Origin: an uncultured Eubacteriales bacterium
GTDB lineage: Bacteria > Bacillota > Clostridia > Oscillospirales > Acutalibacteraceae
Assembly (NCBI GenBank): GCA_900316925.1
Contig: ONEU01000126.1
Coordinates: 1-16,480 of the forward strand
Reading direction: 5' to 3'
DNA length: 16,480 bases
Part shown: in pieces, positions 7,296 to 13,864 of the stretch
Numbering within the stretch: the first letter of the stretch is position 1
How the letters are laid out: every line of letters begins with the position of its first letter
Notes under the pieces: model-generated
What the model was told of the DNA's origin: nothing
Database searches by the model: none
Seen by the model: the letters and a program-made list of their open reading frames with translations, nothing else
Program-made: the position numbers and the translations under genes

Positions 7296-7492
7296 TAGGT
7301 TTCTATCAAAGTTTCCCTGAAAGGGGCAGTTCTCTGGGGGGAACCCTCATCCGGCGGAAAAAGGGTTCCCCCATGCCCCCCCCTCCTAAAACCGCTGCGG
7401 TGGTGTTGGGATGAGGGAGTGTTGCATGAAGTCAGTCTCTTGGTAGGGGGGAGTTATCTTTCTCCGGTTCCTGAAAGTGGCGTGGAGGGACG
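7296..7492. other. Intergenic stretch, no gene, one palindromic element
   Basis: Apart from the GC-rich palindrome at 7336-7386 I see no supported gene. It separates the ilvBN promoter, which points left, from the terminator of the minus-strand operon to the right. Confidence 0.4.
7336..7386. repeat. GC-rich palindromic element (copy B)
   Basis: GGGGGAACCC (7337-7346) pairs perfectly with GGGTTCCCCC (7363-7372) around a 16-base loop containing CCGGCGGAAAAA. ATG and a C8 run then follow. The loop and flanks resemble the reverse complement of the element at the right end of the window, suggesting a dispersed intergenic repeat. There is no T-run. Confidence 0.6.
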
Positions 7493-7526
7493 AAAAAAGC
7501 GGCTGCCGTCGGAAAACAGCAGTCGC
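7493..7526 (-). terminator. Terminator after the NUDIX gene
   Basis: On the minus strand GCGACTGC (7519-7526) pairs with GCAGCCGC (7499-7506) with one mismatch. Six T (7493-7498) follow. It lies 10 bases beyond the stop of the NUDIX gene. Confidence 0.8.
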
Positions 7527-7535
7527 ATAAAGTGG

Positions 7536-8234
7536 TTATGTCTGGGAGAACAGTCTCTTTTTGACCTCCAGCAGAATCTTGGTATCATTTTCGTGGCTGC
7601 ACAGCTTCATGGCGTCGTCCAGATCGACCCACAGATAGTAGTCGATCTCGCTGGGCTGTACATTCACAGCCGCCTCATTGGCTCTTGCCAGGAAGAAGAC
7701 CACCTGCTTCTTGATCTTTCCGAACGGACGGTAGATGCTTGTCTGACGGAAGTTCGGCTCAATGGTCACGGTAAGTCCGGTTTCCTCCTTGATCTCCCGC
7801 AGAGCGGTCTGTTTTTCGGATTCACCGGTCTCAATGTGTCCCTTGGGGAAGGTCCAGCACTTGCCGTTGTGGTTCTTGACCAGGAGAATCTTGATACCGT
7901 CCCTGAACGTGCGCCGGTAGATGACGGCGCCGCAGGATTTCTCGTACATACAGATGATGCGATCGAAGCGGACGGAGGTTGCTTTCAGACGAGAGCGGAT
8001 CTCCGGTTCGTAGTAGATTTCGTTAAGCGGAGCGGCCACAAGTCTGGTCTGCATACGGTTCTGCGAGGAGGCGATGGCGATGACGGTACATTCCACCATA
8101 CCGGAAAGCTCATGGCTGCTCATCACATAGACCTGACGCCTGTCGGCATGGGGATTGCCGGTGATAAAGCCGGAGTAAAGGCTGTTTTCGGCGAGTGTGC
8201 CGAAGATGTCTATTCGGATGTTCTTGCCCAGCAT
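7536..8234 (-). CDS. NUDIX hydrolase with N-terminal pyrophosphatase-like domain
   Basis: A 232-residue cytoplasmic protein. Residues about 100-225 form a NUDIX domain. The box is complete: G132, E138, then REIKEETG (146-153), with Glu147, Glu150 and Glu151 as the expected metal ligands. CWTFPKGHIETGE is typical of the Ap4A-hydrolase branch, so a nucleoside-diphosphate-linked substrate is likely. Residues 1-98 resemble a family I inorganic pyrophosphatase fold: LGKNIRIDIF at the start, VECTVIAIASSQNRMQTRLVAAP in the middle, EIRSRL and RFDRII at the end. The acidic catalytic cluster seems missing, since ADRRQVYVM stands where a D-rich loop is expected. ATG 8234 follows GGAGG by 11 bases; an earlier GTG overlaps that site. 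It lies 33 bases after the DHHW-like gene, probably in one operon. The N-terminal assignment is inference. Confidence 0.85.
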   Translation of the reverse strand: MLGKNIRIDIFGTLAENSLYSGFITGNPHADRRQVYVMSSHELSGMVECTVIAIASSQNRMQTRLVAAPLNEIYYEPEIRSRLKATSVRFDRIICMYEKSCGAVIYRRTFRDGIKILLVKNHNGKCWTFPKGHIETGESEKQTALREIKEETGLTVTIEPNFRQTSIYRPFGKIKKQVVFFLARANEAAVNVQPSEIDYYLWVDLDDAMKLCSHENDTKILLEVKKRLFSQT

Positions 8235-8267
8235 GACGGCACACACCTCCTTTGGCCGCTGTCAGCG

Positions 8268-9494
8268 TCATTCAATGATGGACTTGATCTCTTTGAGTCT
8301 GATCTCGGTATTGGCGCTCATAACATTGTTGATCACGAGCACGTCGGTAAACTTGTTCTTCTTGATATAGTCGATCACATTGCCCTCATAATAACGGGGG
8401 TCCACAATGAACACCTCATCATAGTTAGCGGTTGTGAAGGGAGCAAAGGCACAGCCGTAGGAGTCCTTGATAATGCAGAGCTTCTTGCCGGTCTTGAGGG
8501 TGGTCTTGACCTTCATATAGGGATTGTCACCCCAGATAAAGGCGCTGTAAGCGTTGGAGCCTTCTGCGAAGGTAGCGATCAGCGGAACCTCCTTTTCGGC
8601 GGTCTGACCGTTTTCCAGCAGCTTGCAGGATTCGATATTCTTCATGTTGTAGTACACAACGGTATCCTTGTTAGCCAGCAGCTCCTTGTTGCCCTTGGGA
8701 TTGGAGTCCGTCTTGGTAGCGTTGAGCAGGGAGCCGGTGAAATTCTTGATGGAACCGCTGGAGAGGGAGGTCAGGTCCACTGCTTTGAGACCGGCGGTCT
8801 TGCAGAAAGCCTGATAGCCGTAATAAGCGCCCAGACCGGTCCAGTTGCTGTCGGTCTTGAAGTAGATGTAGTCGCCCTTGTGAGCGAGCTCTCCGGCGTA
8901 AGCGTCAACGGTCTTGACATCCTCGGAATAGGAAGCGTAGATGGTGTCGATATTCTCCTTTTCGTCGGACATGGTGTTGAGATACTTTTCCGGCAGACCG
9001 AAGGCGGCATGGTTGGGAGCCACGAGGTTATAGACATTGACATCCTTGCCCACGGCCTTTTTGATGGACGAGACGACGGCGGCATACTTTTTGGCGGAAT
9101 CTTCCGAGCCGTAGAACAGCTCGTATCCCTGCTTGTCATAGACAAACACATTGCCGTCGAAGCTGCCCTCCAGATCCGGCTCTTTGGAGCTTTCCTGTTC
9201 GGAGCTTTCCTGCTTGCTGACTTCACTCTGCTGTGAAGACTGGGGGGCGGATTCCTGTCGGGACTGCTGGGAGGTCTGGGGGGTGCTTTCGGTCTTTTCC
9301 TCGGCGGGCTTGTTGCCGCCAAACACGAAAAAGTACAGACACAGAGCCGCCGCTGCCGCCAGGATCAGCACGATCAGCGTAATGATGATGATTTTCTTTC
9401 GTTTATTTTTCCGGTTACGTTTGCCGTGATAGCCTCCCGAGCGATAGGAACGGGAGCCGTAGGAGCTGTAGCCGAAGGATGATCTTCTGCTCAT
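8268..9494 (-). CDS. Membrane-anchored DHHW-family-like extracellular protein
   Basis: A 408-residue protein. A cytoplasmic tail rich in Ser, Tyr, Arg and Lys (1-34) precedes one membrane segment (about 35-57). A Ser/Gln/Glu-rich linker (about 60-108) then leads to an extracellular domain (about 110-408). That domain resembles the DHHW/AlgX-like SGNH-fold group: TDSNWTGLGAYYGYQAF (214-230) matches the position of the name-giving DHHWT motif, and IKDSYGCAF (342-350) followed by DEVFIVDPRYY (359-369) matches the conserved C-terminal block. The two histidines are replaced (D215, S216, N217, W218), so catalysis is uncertain. DHHW proteins are often linked to acylation of surface polymers, but no MBOAT gene is nearby. 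The ribosome site is AGAGGT before ATG 9494. Confidence 0.8.
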   Translation of the reverse strand: MSRRSSFGYSSYGSRSYRSGGYHGKRNRKNKRKKIIIITLIVLILAAAAALCLYFFVFGGNKPAEEKTESTPQTSQQSRQESAPQSSQQSEVSKQESSEQESSKEPDLEGSFDGNVFVYDKQGYELFYGSEDSAKKYAAVVSSIKKAVGKDVNVYNLVAPNHAAFGLPEKYLNTMSDEKENIDTIYASYSEDVKTVDAYAGELAHKGDYIYFKTDSNWTGLGAYYGYQAFCKTAGLKAVDLTSLSSGSIKNFTGSLLNATKTDSNPKGNKELLANKDTVVYYNMKNIESCKLLENGQTAEKEVPLIATFAEGSNAYSAFIWGDNPYMKVKTTLKTGKKLCIIKDSYGCAFAPFTTANYDEVFIVDPRYYEGNVIDYIKKNKFTDVLVINNVMSANTEIRLKEIKSIIE

Positions 9495-9536
9495 GACTTA
9501 CCTCTTTCATTTTTTCATATAGTAACAATTATCTCC

Positions 9537-9565
9537 ATTATAATGTATTTTACCGGAAAATACAA
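9537..9565 (-). promoter_or_regulatory. Promoter of the DHHW-like/NUDIX operon
   Basis: Minus strand TTGTAT (9560-9565), 17 bases, TATAAT (9537-9542). Transcription should start near 9530, about 36 bases before the ATG at 9494. This supports separate transcription from the CRP-family gene upstream. Confidence 0.75.
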
Positions 9566-9646
9566 CATGACAATAGTACAAACTTCGGGGCTAATCGGAA
9601 AAATATTTATCGCAAATAGCAAGGGAGTGATGAAAACCCGCAGGAC

Positions 9647-10294
9647 TCAGCCGGCGGCGAGCTTTTCAAGCTCTTCGGGCAGCAGAACGGTCACAAAACC
9701 ATAGCCGGTGCGGATAATGCCGGCGGCGCAGAGCTGTGTGATGAGCTTGCTGACCGTCACGCGGGAGGCGCCGACCACGGCGGCAATCTCCTCGTGGGTG
9801 GTCACAACGGTACGGACGCCGGTGCTGTGGAGAGAGCGCAGAAGGAACTGGGCGATCCTGCCTTTGACGCTCACAAAAGTGATACTGTCAAGCTGGGAAG
9901 AGAGCATCCGGATGGTCTGTGCCTGGAGACGGAGCAGTGCCATAGCGGTGTCGGGGCTTTGCCGGATCAGCTCCCGCAGCATCTCACGGGTCACGGGGAC
10001 AAGCTCGCTGCGGATGACGGTCCTGGCGGAAGAGATTCTCGGTTTACCGTCAAAAAAAGCGGCCTCACCGAGGATGTTGCCGCTGCTGATGACAGAGAGG
10101 GTTTTTTCGGCGCCCTCTTCCGACGCCATGAAAATGCGCACCCGCCCCTTTTTGAGATAATAGAAGCAGTCGGCATCCTCGCCCTGGCTGTAAATGACGG
10201 CGTTTTTTTCAAAGCTGCGGCCGGTGTTCATACGGCTGAAGGTCTCCTGCAGCGAACGGGGGAGCTCTTCCCGGGCGGTTTCGTAGGGTTTCAT
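9647..10294 (-). CDS. CRP/FNR-family transcriptional regulator
   Basis: A 215-residue regulator. Residues about 25-115 form a cyclic-nucleotide-binding-type beta barrel, with the phosphate-binding-cassette region GEAAFFDGKPRISSA at 76-90. A long dimerisation helix (about 105-138) follows. The winged helix-turn-helix has its core THEEIAAVVGASRVTVSKLI at 166-185. No N-terminal cysteine set for an FNR-type iron-sulfur cluster is present. Whether it binds cyclic nucleotide or another effector cannot be told. AGGAGT (10303-10308) lies 8 bases before ATG 10294. It diverges from leuC across 162 bases, so leuCD or itself are candidate targets, but this is inferred from position only. Confidence 0.92.
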   Translation of the reverse strand: MKPYETAREELPRSLQETFSRMNTGRSFEKNAVIYSQGEDADCFYYLKKGRVRIFMASEEGAEKTLSVISSGNILGEAAFFDGKPRISSARTVIRSELVPVTREMLRELIRQSPDTAMALLRLQAQTIRMLSSQLDSITFVSVKGRIAQFLLRSLHSTGVRTVVTTHEEIAAVVGASRVTVSKLITQLCAAGIIRTGYGFVTVLLPEELEKLAAG

Positions 10295-10350
10295 GTCATC
10301 ACACTCCTGTGGGGGAAAAATACGGTGTTTTTCACGGTTTCTTCAACAAG

Positions 10351-10379
10351 ATTGTAGCATAGTTTACATTCTTTTTCAA
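10351..10379 (-). promoter_or_regulatory. Promoter of the CRP-family regulator
   Basis: Minus strand TTGAAA (10374-10379), 17 bases, TACAAT (10351-10356), with an extended -10 TGC. The start is predicted near 10344. A small GTG-N5-CAC symmetry (10325-10335) lies just downstream and could be an operator, but it is weak. Confidence 0.75.
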
Positions 10380-10389
10380 GCCGATGTGA

Positions 10390-10395
10390 GATAAT
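10390..10395 (+). promoter_or_regulatory. Candidate -10 of leuCD promoter
   Basis: GATAAT, preceded by GATGTGA, is the best -10 upstream of leuC. No good -35 lies 16-18 bases upstream; TTTACA at 10363-10368 is 21 bases away. This would suit a promoter needing an activator. The call is tentative. Confidence 0.35.
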
Positions 10396-10456
10396 AAACA
10401 ACAGTTCCGGCAGGAAACGCGCGCTTTCTGCGGAAAAACAAGGAGGTCGAATTTTT

Positions 10457-11731
10457 ATGGGAATGACAATGACACAAAAGATCCTGGCAGCCCATGCGGG
10501 TCTGGAAACGGTAAAAGCCGGCCAGCTTATTGAGGCAAAGCTGGACATGGTGCTGGGCAATGATATTACCTCTCCGGTGGCCATCAACGTGTTCAACGAG
10601 GGCAAGGCAACCGGCGTGTTTGACAACACGAAGATTGCTATGGTGATGGACCATTTCACACCGAACAAGGACATCAAGGCAGCGGAGCAGTGCAAGCAGG
10701 TGCGCCAGTTTGCCGATAAGTATGACATCAGGAATTTCTTTGACGTGGGACAGATGGGAATTGAGCACTCCCTCCTGCCCGAAAAGGGACTGGTAGGTCC
10801 GGGCACACTCTGTATCGGCGCCGATTCCCATACCTGCACCTACGGTGCGCTGGGCGCATTTTCTACCGGCGTGGGCTCAACGGACATGGCTGCGGGCATG
10901 ATCAGCGGCAAGACCTGGTTCAAGGTGCCCTCCGCCATTAAGTTCAATCTCGTCAACAAGCCCGCTCCCTATATCAGCGGCAAGGATATCATCCTCCACA
11001 TCATCGGTATGATCGGCGTGGACGGTGCGCTCTACCGCTCCATGGAATTTTTCGGTGACGGCCTGCAGTACCTCTCCATCGACGACAGGCTCTGCATCGC
11101 CAATATGGCCATCGAGGCCGGCGCCAAGAACGGCATCTTCCCGGTGGACGACATTACCAGGGACTATATCCGCAACCGCTTCCAGGGCACACCGGTGGAA
11201 TATACCGCCGATCCCGACGCCGTCTATGACGAGGAATACACCGTGGACCTGTCCGCCCTGCGTCCCACAGTAGCCTTCCCGCACCTGCCCGAAAACGCCA
11301 GAACCGTGGATGAGATCGGCGAAACCGAGGTGAAGATTGACCAGGCCGTGATCGGCTCCTGCACCAACGGCCGTATCTCCGACCTGAGAGCCGCCGCAGA
11401 GGTGCTCAAGGGAAAGAAGGTGGCAAAGGGCGTGAGATGCATCATCATCCCCAGCACCCAGAACGTCTATTTACAGGCCATGCACGAGGGTCTGTTCGAT
11501 ATCTTCATTGAAGCGGGCGCCGTGGTATCCACCCCGACCTGCGGCCCCTGCCTGGGCGGCCACATGGGCATCCTTGCCAAGGGGGAGAGAGCCATCTCTA
11601 CCACCAACCGCAATTTCGTGGGCAGAATGGGCCATGTAGAGTCGGAGGTCTATCTGGCAAGCCCTGCGGTAGCCGCAGCCAGCGCCGTGACAGGCTATAT
11701 CACCGACCCTGCCAAAGTATGTGAACAATAA
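10457..11731 (+). CDS. leuC: 3-isopropylmalate dehydratase, large subunit
   Basis: A 424-residue aconitase-family subunit that, with LeuD, isomerises 2-isopropylmalate to 3-isopropylmalate in leucine synthesis. The 4Fe-4S ligands are Cys302 in IGSCTNGR and Cys362 and Cys365 in TCGPCLGG. The substrate-region motif GADSHTCTYGALGAFSTGVGSTD is intact. The length near 420 matches the HacA-type LeuC of clostridia and archaea rather than the roughly 465-residue type of enterobacteria. Archaeal-type homologues can also act as homoaconitase, but leucine synthesis is the default reading. AGGAGG (10441-10446) lies 10 bases before ATG. leuD follows 12 bases later. leuA and leuB are not in the window. Confidence 0.95.
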   Translation: MGMTMTQKILAAHAGLETVKAGQLIEAKLDMVLGNDITSPVAINVFNEGKATGVFDNTKIAMVMDHFTPNKDIKAAEQCKQVRQFADKYDIRNFFDVGQMGIEHSLLPEKGLVGPGTLCIGADSHTCTYGALGAFSTGVGSTDMAAGMISGKTWFKVPSAIKFNLVNKPAPYISGKDIILHIIGMIGVDGALYRSMEFFGDGLQYLSIDDRLCIANMAIEAGAKNGIFPVDDITRDYIRNRFQGTPVEYTADPDAVYDEEYTVDLSALRPTVAFPHLPENARTVDEIGETEVKIDQAVIGSCTNGRISDLRAAAEVLKGKKVAKGVRCIIIPSTQNVYLQAMHEGLFDIFIEAGAVVSTPTCGPCLGGHMGILAKGERAISTTNRNFVGRMGHVESEVYLASPAVAAASAVTGYITDPAKVCEQ

Positions 11732-11743
11732 GGAGGAAGCGCC

Positions 11744-12226
11744 ATGAAAGCACAGGGAACAGTACATAAATACGGGGACAACGTCGATACGGACGTTATC
11801 ATCCCCGCCAGATATCTGAACACCAGCTCACATCAGGAGCTGGCATCACATTGCATGGAGGATATTGACATCGACTTCACCAAGAAGGTGAAGCCGGGTG
11901 ATATCATGGTGGCCGAGAAGAATTTCGGCTGCGGCTCCTCCCGTGAGCACGCCCCCATCGCGATCAAGGCATCCGGCATCAGCTGTGTGATCGCCTCCAC
12001 CTTTGCCCGGATCTTCTACCGCAATGCGATCAATATCGGTCTGCCGATCCTGGAGTGCGACGAGGCTGCCAGAGAGATCAAGGCAGGCGATGAGGTTGCC
12101 GTTGACTTTGACAGCGGCGTGATCACCGACATCACCACCGGCAGGACCTATCAGGCAGAGCCGTTTCCGCCGTTCATCCAGCAGATCATCTCTGACGGCG
12201 GTCTGATCCGCCATGTGACCAAATAA
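11744..12226 (+). CDS. leuD: 3-isopropylmalate dehydratase, small subunit
   Basis: A 160-residue swivel-domain subunit that completes the active site of LeuC. It shows DNVDTDVIIPARYL near the N-terminus (about 11-24), the conserved loop FGCGSSREHAP (about 61-71) with the substrate-binding Arg, and FARIFYRNAINIGLP (about 87-101). The length is normal for the short HacB-type small subunit that partners the shorter LeuC. AGGAGG overlaps the leuC stop and lies 7 bases before ATG, so the pair is one operon. No clear terminator follows, and the next gene starts 103 bases on; read-through into it is possible. Confidence 0.95.
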   Translation: MKAQGTVHKYGDNVDTDVIIPARYLNTSSHQELASHCMEDIDIDFTKKVKPGDIMVAEKNFGCGSSREHAPIAIKASGISCVIASTFARIFYRNAINIGLPILECDEAAREIKAGDEVAVDFDSGVITDITTGRTYQAEPFPPFIQQIISDGGLIRHVTK

Positions 12227-12329
12227 CGGACACAGCAAAGATATCCGTCCGGCTCTTGAAAATGACCGTGGGAGAAACAGCAGCGCCGGCAGTCAGCAAT
12301 ATGACAAGGCCGTTTATGGAGGTATTGTT

Positions 12330-13046
12330 ATGAATAACGGAAATCCGCACCATCCCTTTGAAAACCAGACGCAGTATCCGCAGCAGCCCTATCCGCATCC
12401 CGATCCCATGTCCTATCAGGACGGCTTCCAGCAGTCCGACCCGATGTCCTTCCAGGACGGCTTCCAACAGCCCGCCCCGCCTTATCAGAACGGCTTCCAA
12501 CAGCCCACCCCGCCTTATCAGAACGGTTTCCAGCAGCCCACCCCGCCTTATCAGAACGGCTTTCAACAGCCCACCCCGCCTTATCAGAACGGCTTTCAAC
12601 AGCCCACCCCGTCTTATCAGAACGGTTTCCAGCAGCCCGGCCCGTATCAGCAGCCGCCATACGGTCAGAGGCAGCCCTATCAGCAGCGCCCTGCTCTCAG
12701 ACAGGAAGCCGGTCCCGGCAGCAGACTGGCAATGATCGGTATGGTGATGGCCATTCTTTCCATCCCCGCCGCCATCGCCTCCGGGTTCCTGTTCTTCCTG
12801 GGGGTGTATTCGCTCATCATTGACGGTGCGGCTCTGATACTGGGCATCGTGGGACTCGCTGTCAGCGTGGCAGGCGGTACCGCCAATATCCGCGCCGGCT
12901 TTGTCCGCGGAGGTGCCTCCATTGCCGGTATGGTGTGCGGTATCGTGGGAGTGGCACTGGCTACCATCATGTTTTCCTGCACCGGCTGTGCCACCATCGC
13001 CTACTGCAATGCGCAGAATACCCTGAAAAATATCAGGCTCCGATAG
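12330..13046 (+). CDS. Repeat-rich Cys-cluster membrane protein (paralogue 1)
   Basis: A 238-residue predicted membrane protein. Residues about 28-105 are an 11-residue tandem repeat, consensus YQNGFQQPTPP, within a Pro/Gln/Tyr-rich region reaching about residue 125. The C-terminal half has hydrophobic segments near 132-152, 155-182 and 197-216 with the Gly-rich pattern VAGGTANIRAGFVRGGASIAG. It resembles the DUF4190-like group. A cysteine cluster follows the last segment: Cys217, Cys220, Cys226 (CTGCATIAYC). Two further genes (13255 and 14644) encode the same plan. GGAGGT lies 6 bases before ATG. No clear promoter was found, so it may be read from leuCD. Function unknown; the N-terminal region could mediate protein contacts. 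Confidence 0.8.
   Translation: MNNGNPHHPFENQTQYPQQPYPHPDPMSYQDGFQQSDPMSFQDGFQQPAPPYQNGFQQPTPPYQNGFQQPTPPYQNGFQQPTPPYQNGFQQPTPSYQNGFQQPGPYQQPPYGQRQPYQQRPALRQEAGPGSRLAMIGMVMAILSIPAAIASGFLFFLGVYSLIIDGAALILGIVGLAVSVAGGTANIRAGFVRGGASIAGMVCGIVGVALATIMFSCTGCATIAYCNAQNTLKNIRLR
12480..12644 (+). repeat. 33-base tandem repeat inside a coding region
   Basis: Five head-to-tail 33-base units start at 12480, 12513, 12546, 12579 and 12612, each encoding an 11-residue YQNGFQQP unit. Units at 12546 and 12579 are identical, implying recent duplication. Two diverged units precede them from about 12411. There are no spacers, so it is not a CRISPR array. Confidence 0.92.
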
Positions 13047-13055
13047 CCTTCCCGG

Positions 13056-13086
13056 AAGATGGTATCCCGGATACCATCTTCTTTTT
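13056..13086 (+). terminator. Terminator after the repeat-rich gene
   Basis: Perfect 10-base-pair stem AAGATGGTAT (13056-13065) with ATACCATCTT (13071-13080), loop CCCGG, then CTTTTT. It begins 10 bases after the stop. Confidence 0.9.
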
Positions 13087-13181
13087 GTGCAATTTTAATC
13101 TTTTGGTGACAAGTATCACGGACGGTTTCTATCATAAGTAACAAGATAGTGCCAAAATATCCCTTTTTTAAACGAAAGCGG

Positions 13182-13210
13182 TTGATTTCTCCGGGAAATG
13201 ATGATATAAT
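13182..13210 (+). promoter_or_regulatory. Promoter of Cys-cluster protein gene 2
   Basis: TTGATT (13182-13187), 17 bases, TATAAT (13205-13210), with an extended -10 TGA. The start should be near 13217. This is a strong sigma-A-type promoter. Confidence 0.88.
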
Positions 13211-13254
13211 TACTGTACACGCTTATGTGTAATTTATTTATTGGAGGATGTATC

Positions 13255-13689
13255 ATGAACAATCAAGATCCTAACATGATGAATCAGCCCCAGATGCCTA
13301 TGCAGCCTGTTAATCCCGGCCCCGGCCCTGGTGACGGTCAGGCAAAGACCGGTATGATCCTTGGTATCATATCCATCGTTCTTTCCGTCGTTTCTGATTT
13401 CATGGCTTTTGCTCCCATCGTCGGCGTAATCATGAGCGTTGTTGCTCTTGTTGCCGGTATCGTTGGTCTGGTGATGGCCGTTAAGGGCGGCAACGCTAAC
13501 GCAAAGGCTGGATACCCGAAGGGCGGCGCTGCTACTGCCGGTATCGTTTGCGGTATCATCGGTATCGTATTCTCCGGTATTTCTGTTGCTTGCACCGGTT
13601 GCTGGGCTTGCGCAGTCTGCACTGTCCAGAATGCTGGCGGTAAGGTTGCTAACGAGCTCTCCAAGGCTCTCGCTTCCTACAAGCTGTAA
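13255..13689 (+). CDS. Cys-cluster membrane protein (paralogue 2)
   Basis: A 144-residue predicted membrane protein. The N-terminus is short and rich in Asn, Gln, Met and Pro (NQPQMPMQPVNPGPG). Hydrophobic segments lie near 33-55, 57-75 and 93-112. The linker VKGGNANAKAGYPKGGAATAG aligns with the same part of paralogue 1. The cluster Cys113, Cys116, Cys119, Cys122 forms CxxCxxCxxC, the fullest version of the three. ATG 13255 lies 7 bases after GGAGG; an upstream in-frame extension to 13225 lacks a ribosome site. Codons are biased to GGT, GTT and GCT, unlike the GGC/GTG/GCC use of paralogue 1. With the strong promoter this suggests high expression. A four-cysteine motif could bind metal or be redox-active; the function is unknown. 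Confidence 0.82.
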   Translation: MNNQDPNMMNQPQMPMQPVNPGPGPGDGQAKTGMILGIISIVLSVVSDFMAFAPIVGVIMSVVALVAGIVGLVMAVKGGNANAKAGYPKGGAATAGIVCGIIGIVFSGISVACTGCWACAVCTVQNAGGKVANELSKALASYKL

Positions 13690-13726
13690 GAGTCCGCGGT
13701 TCAGCGAACCTACATCTGAACATTTT

Positions 13727-13757
13727 GCCGGTAACGATGTTGCCGGCATTTGTTTTG
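13727..13757 (+). terminator. Terminator after Cys-cluster gene 2
   Basis: GCCGGTAAC (13727-13735) pairs with GTTGCCGGC (13739-13747), with one T-G pair and loop GAT. ATTTGTTTTG follows. Confidence 0.75.
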
Positions 13758-13781
13758 CCCGGAAAAAGCGGCAAATGAAAA

Positions 13782-13825
13782 CAACAGGTCCCCGACCGGT
13801 GAGATCGGGGACCTGTTGCTTTTTT
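13782..13825 (+). terminator. Strong, probably bidirectional terminator
   Basis: Perfect 14-base-pair stem CAACAGGTCCCCGA (13782-13795) with TCGGGGACCTGTTG (13805-13818), then CTTTTTT. On the minus strand the stem is followed by TTTTC, so it may also end the convergent XRE operon, whose last stop is at 13865. Confidence 0.88.
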
Positions 13826-13847
13826 AGGAGGAATGTATATGAAGTAA
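13826..13847 (+). other. Strong ribosome site before a minimal ORF
   Basis: AGGAGG (13826-13831) directly follows the terminator T-run. It is 7 bases from ATG AAG TAA (13839-13847), a two-codon ORF; a second in-frame ATG lies at 13833. It may be the relic of a lost gene start or a chance match. No continuing gene is seen. Confidence 0.35.
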
Positions 13848-13864
13848 AACGTATAAACAAAGTG

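Noticed and set aside
7419..9236. Very long open frame on the plus strand (about 600 codons)
   Set aside because: It runs antisense through the NUDIX and DHHW-like genes, has no ribosome site, and its composition mirrors the real minus-strand proteins. It is a shadow frame caused by codon bias.
9575..9646. Terminator after the CRP-family gene
   Set aside because: Only weak, imperfect pairing around CCGGC/GCGG before TTTTC was visible; not strong enough to call.
10385..10401. CRP-type half site TGTGA near leuC
   Set aside because: Only the left half (10385-10389) matches; no TCACA partner is found at the right spacing, and it overlaps the candidate -10.
12411..12644. Possible CRISPR array
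   Set aside because: The units are directly adjacent without spacers and code in frame for a Pro/Gln repeat.
12186..12660. Minus-strand repetitive frames opposite the 33-base repeats
   Set aside because: A 33-base repeat keeps every frame periodic and open. The plus strand has the ribosome site, the membrane domain and the paralogues.
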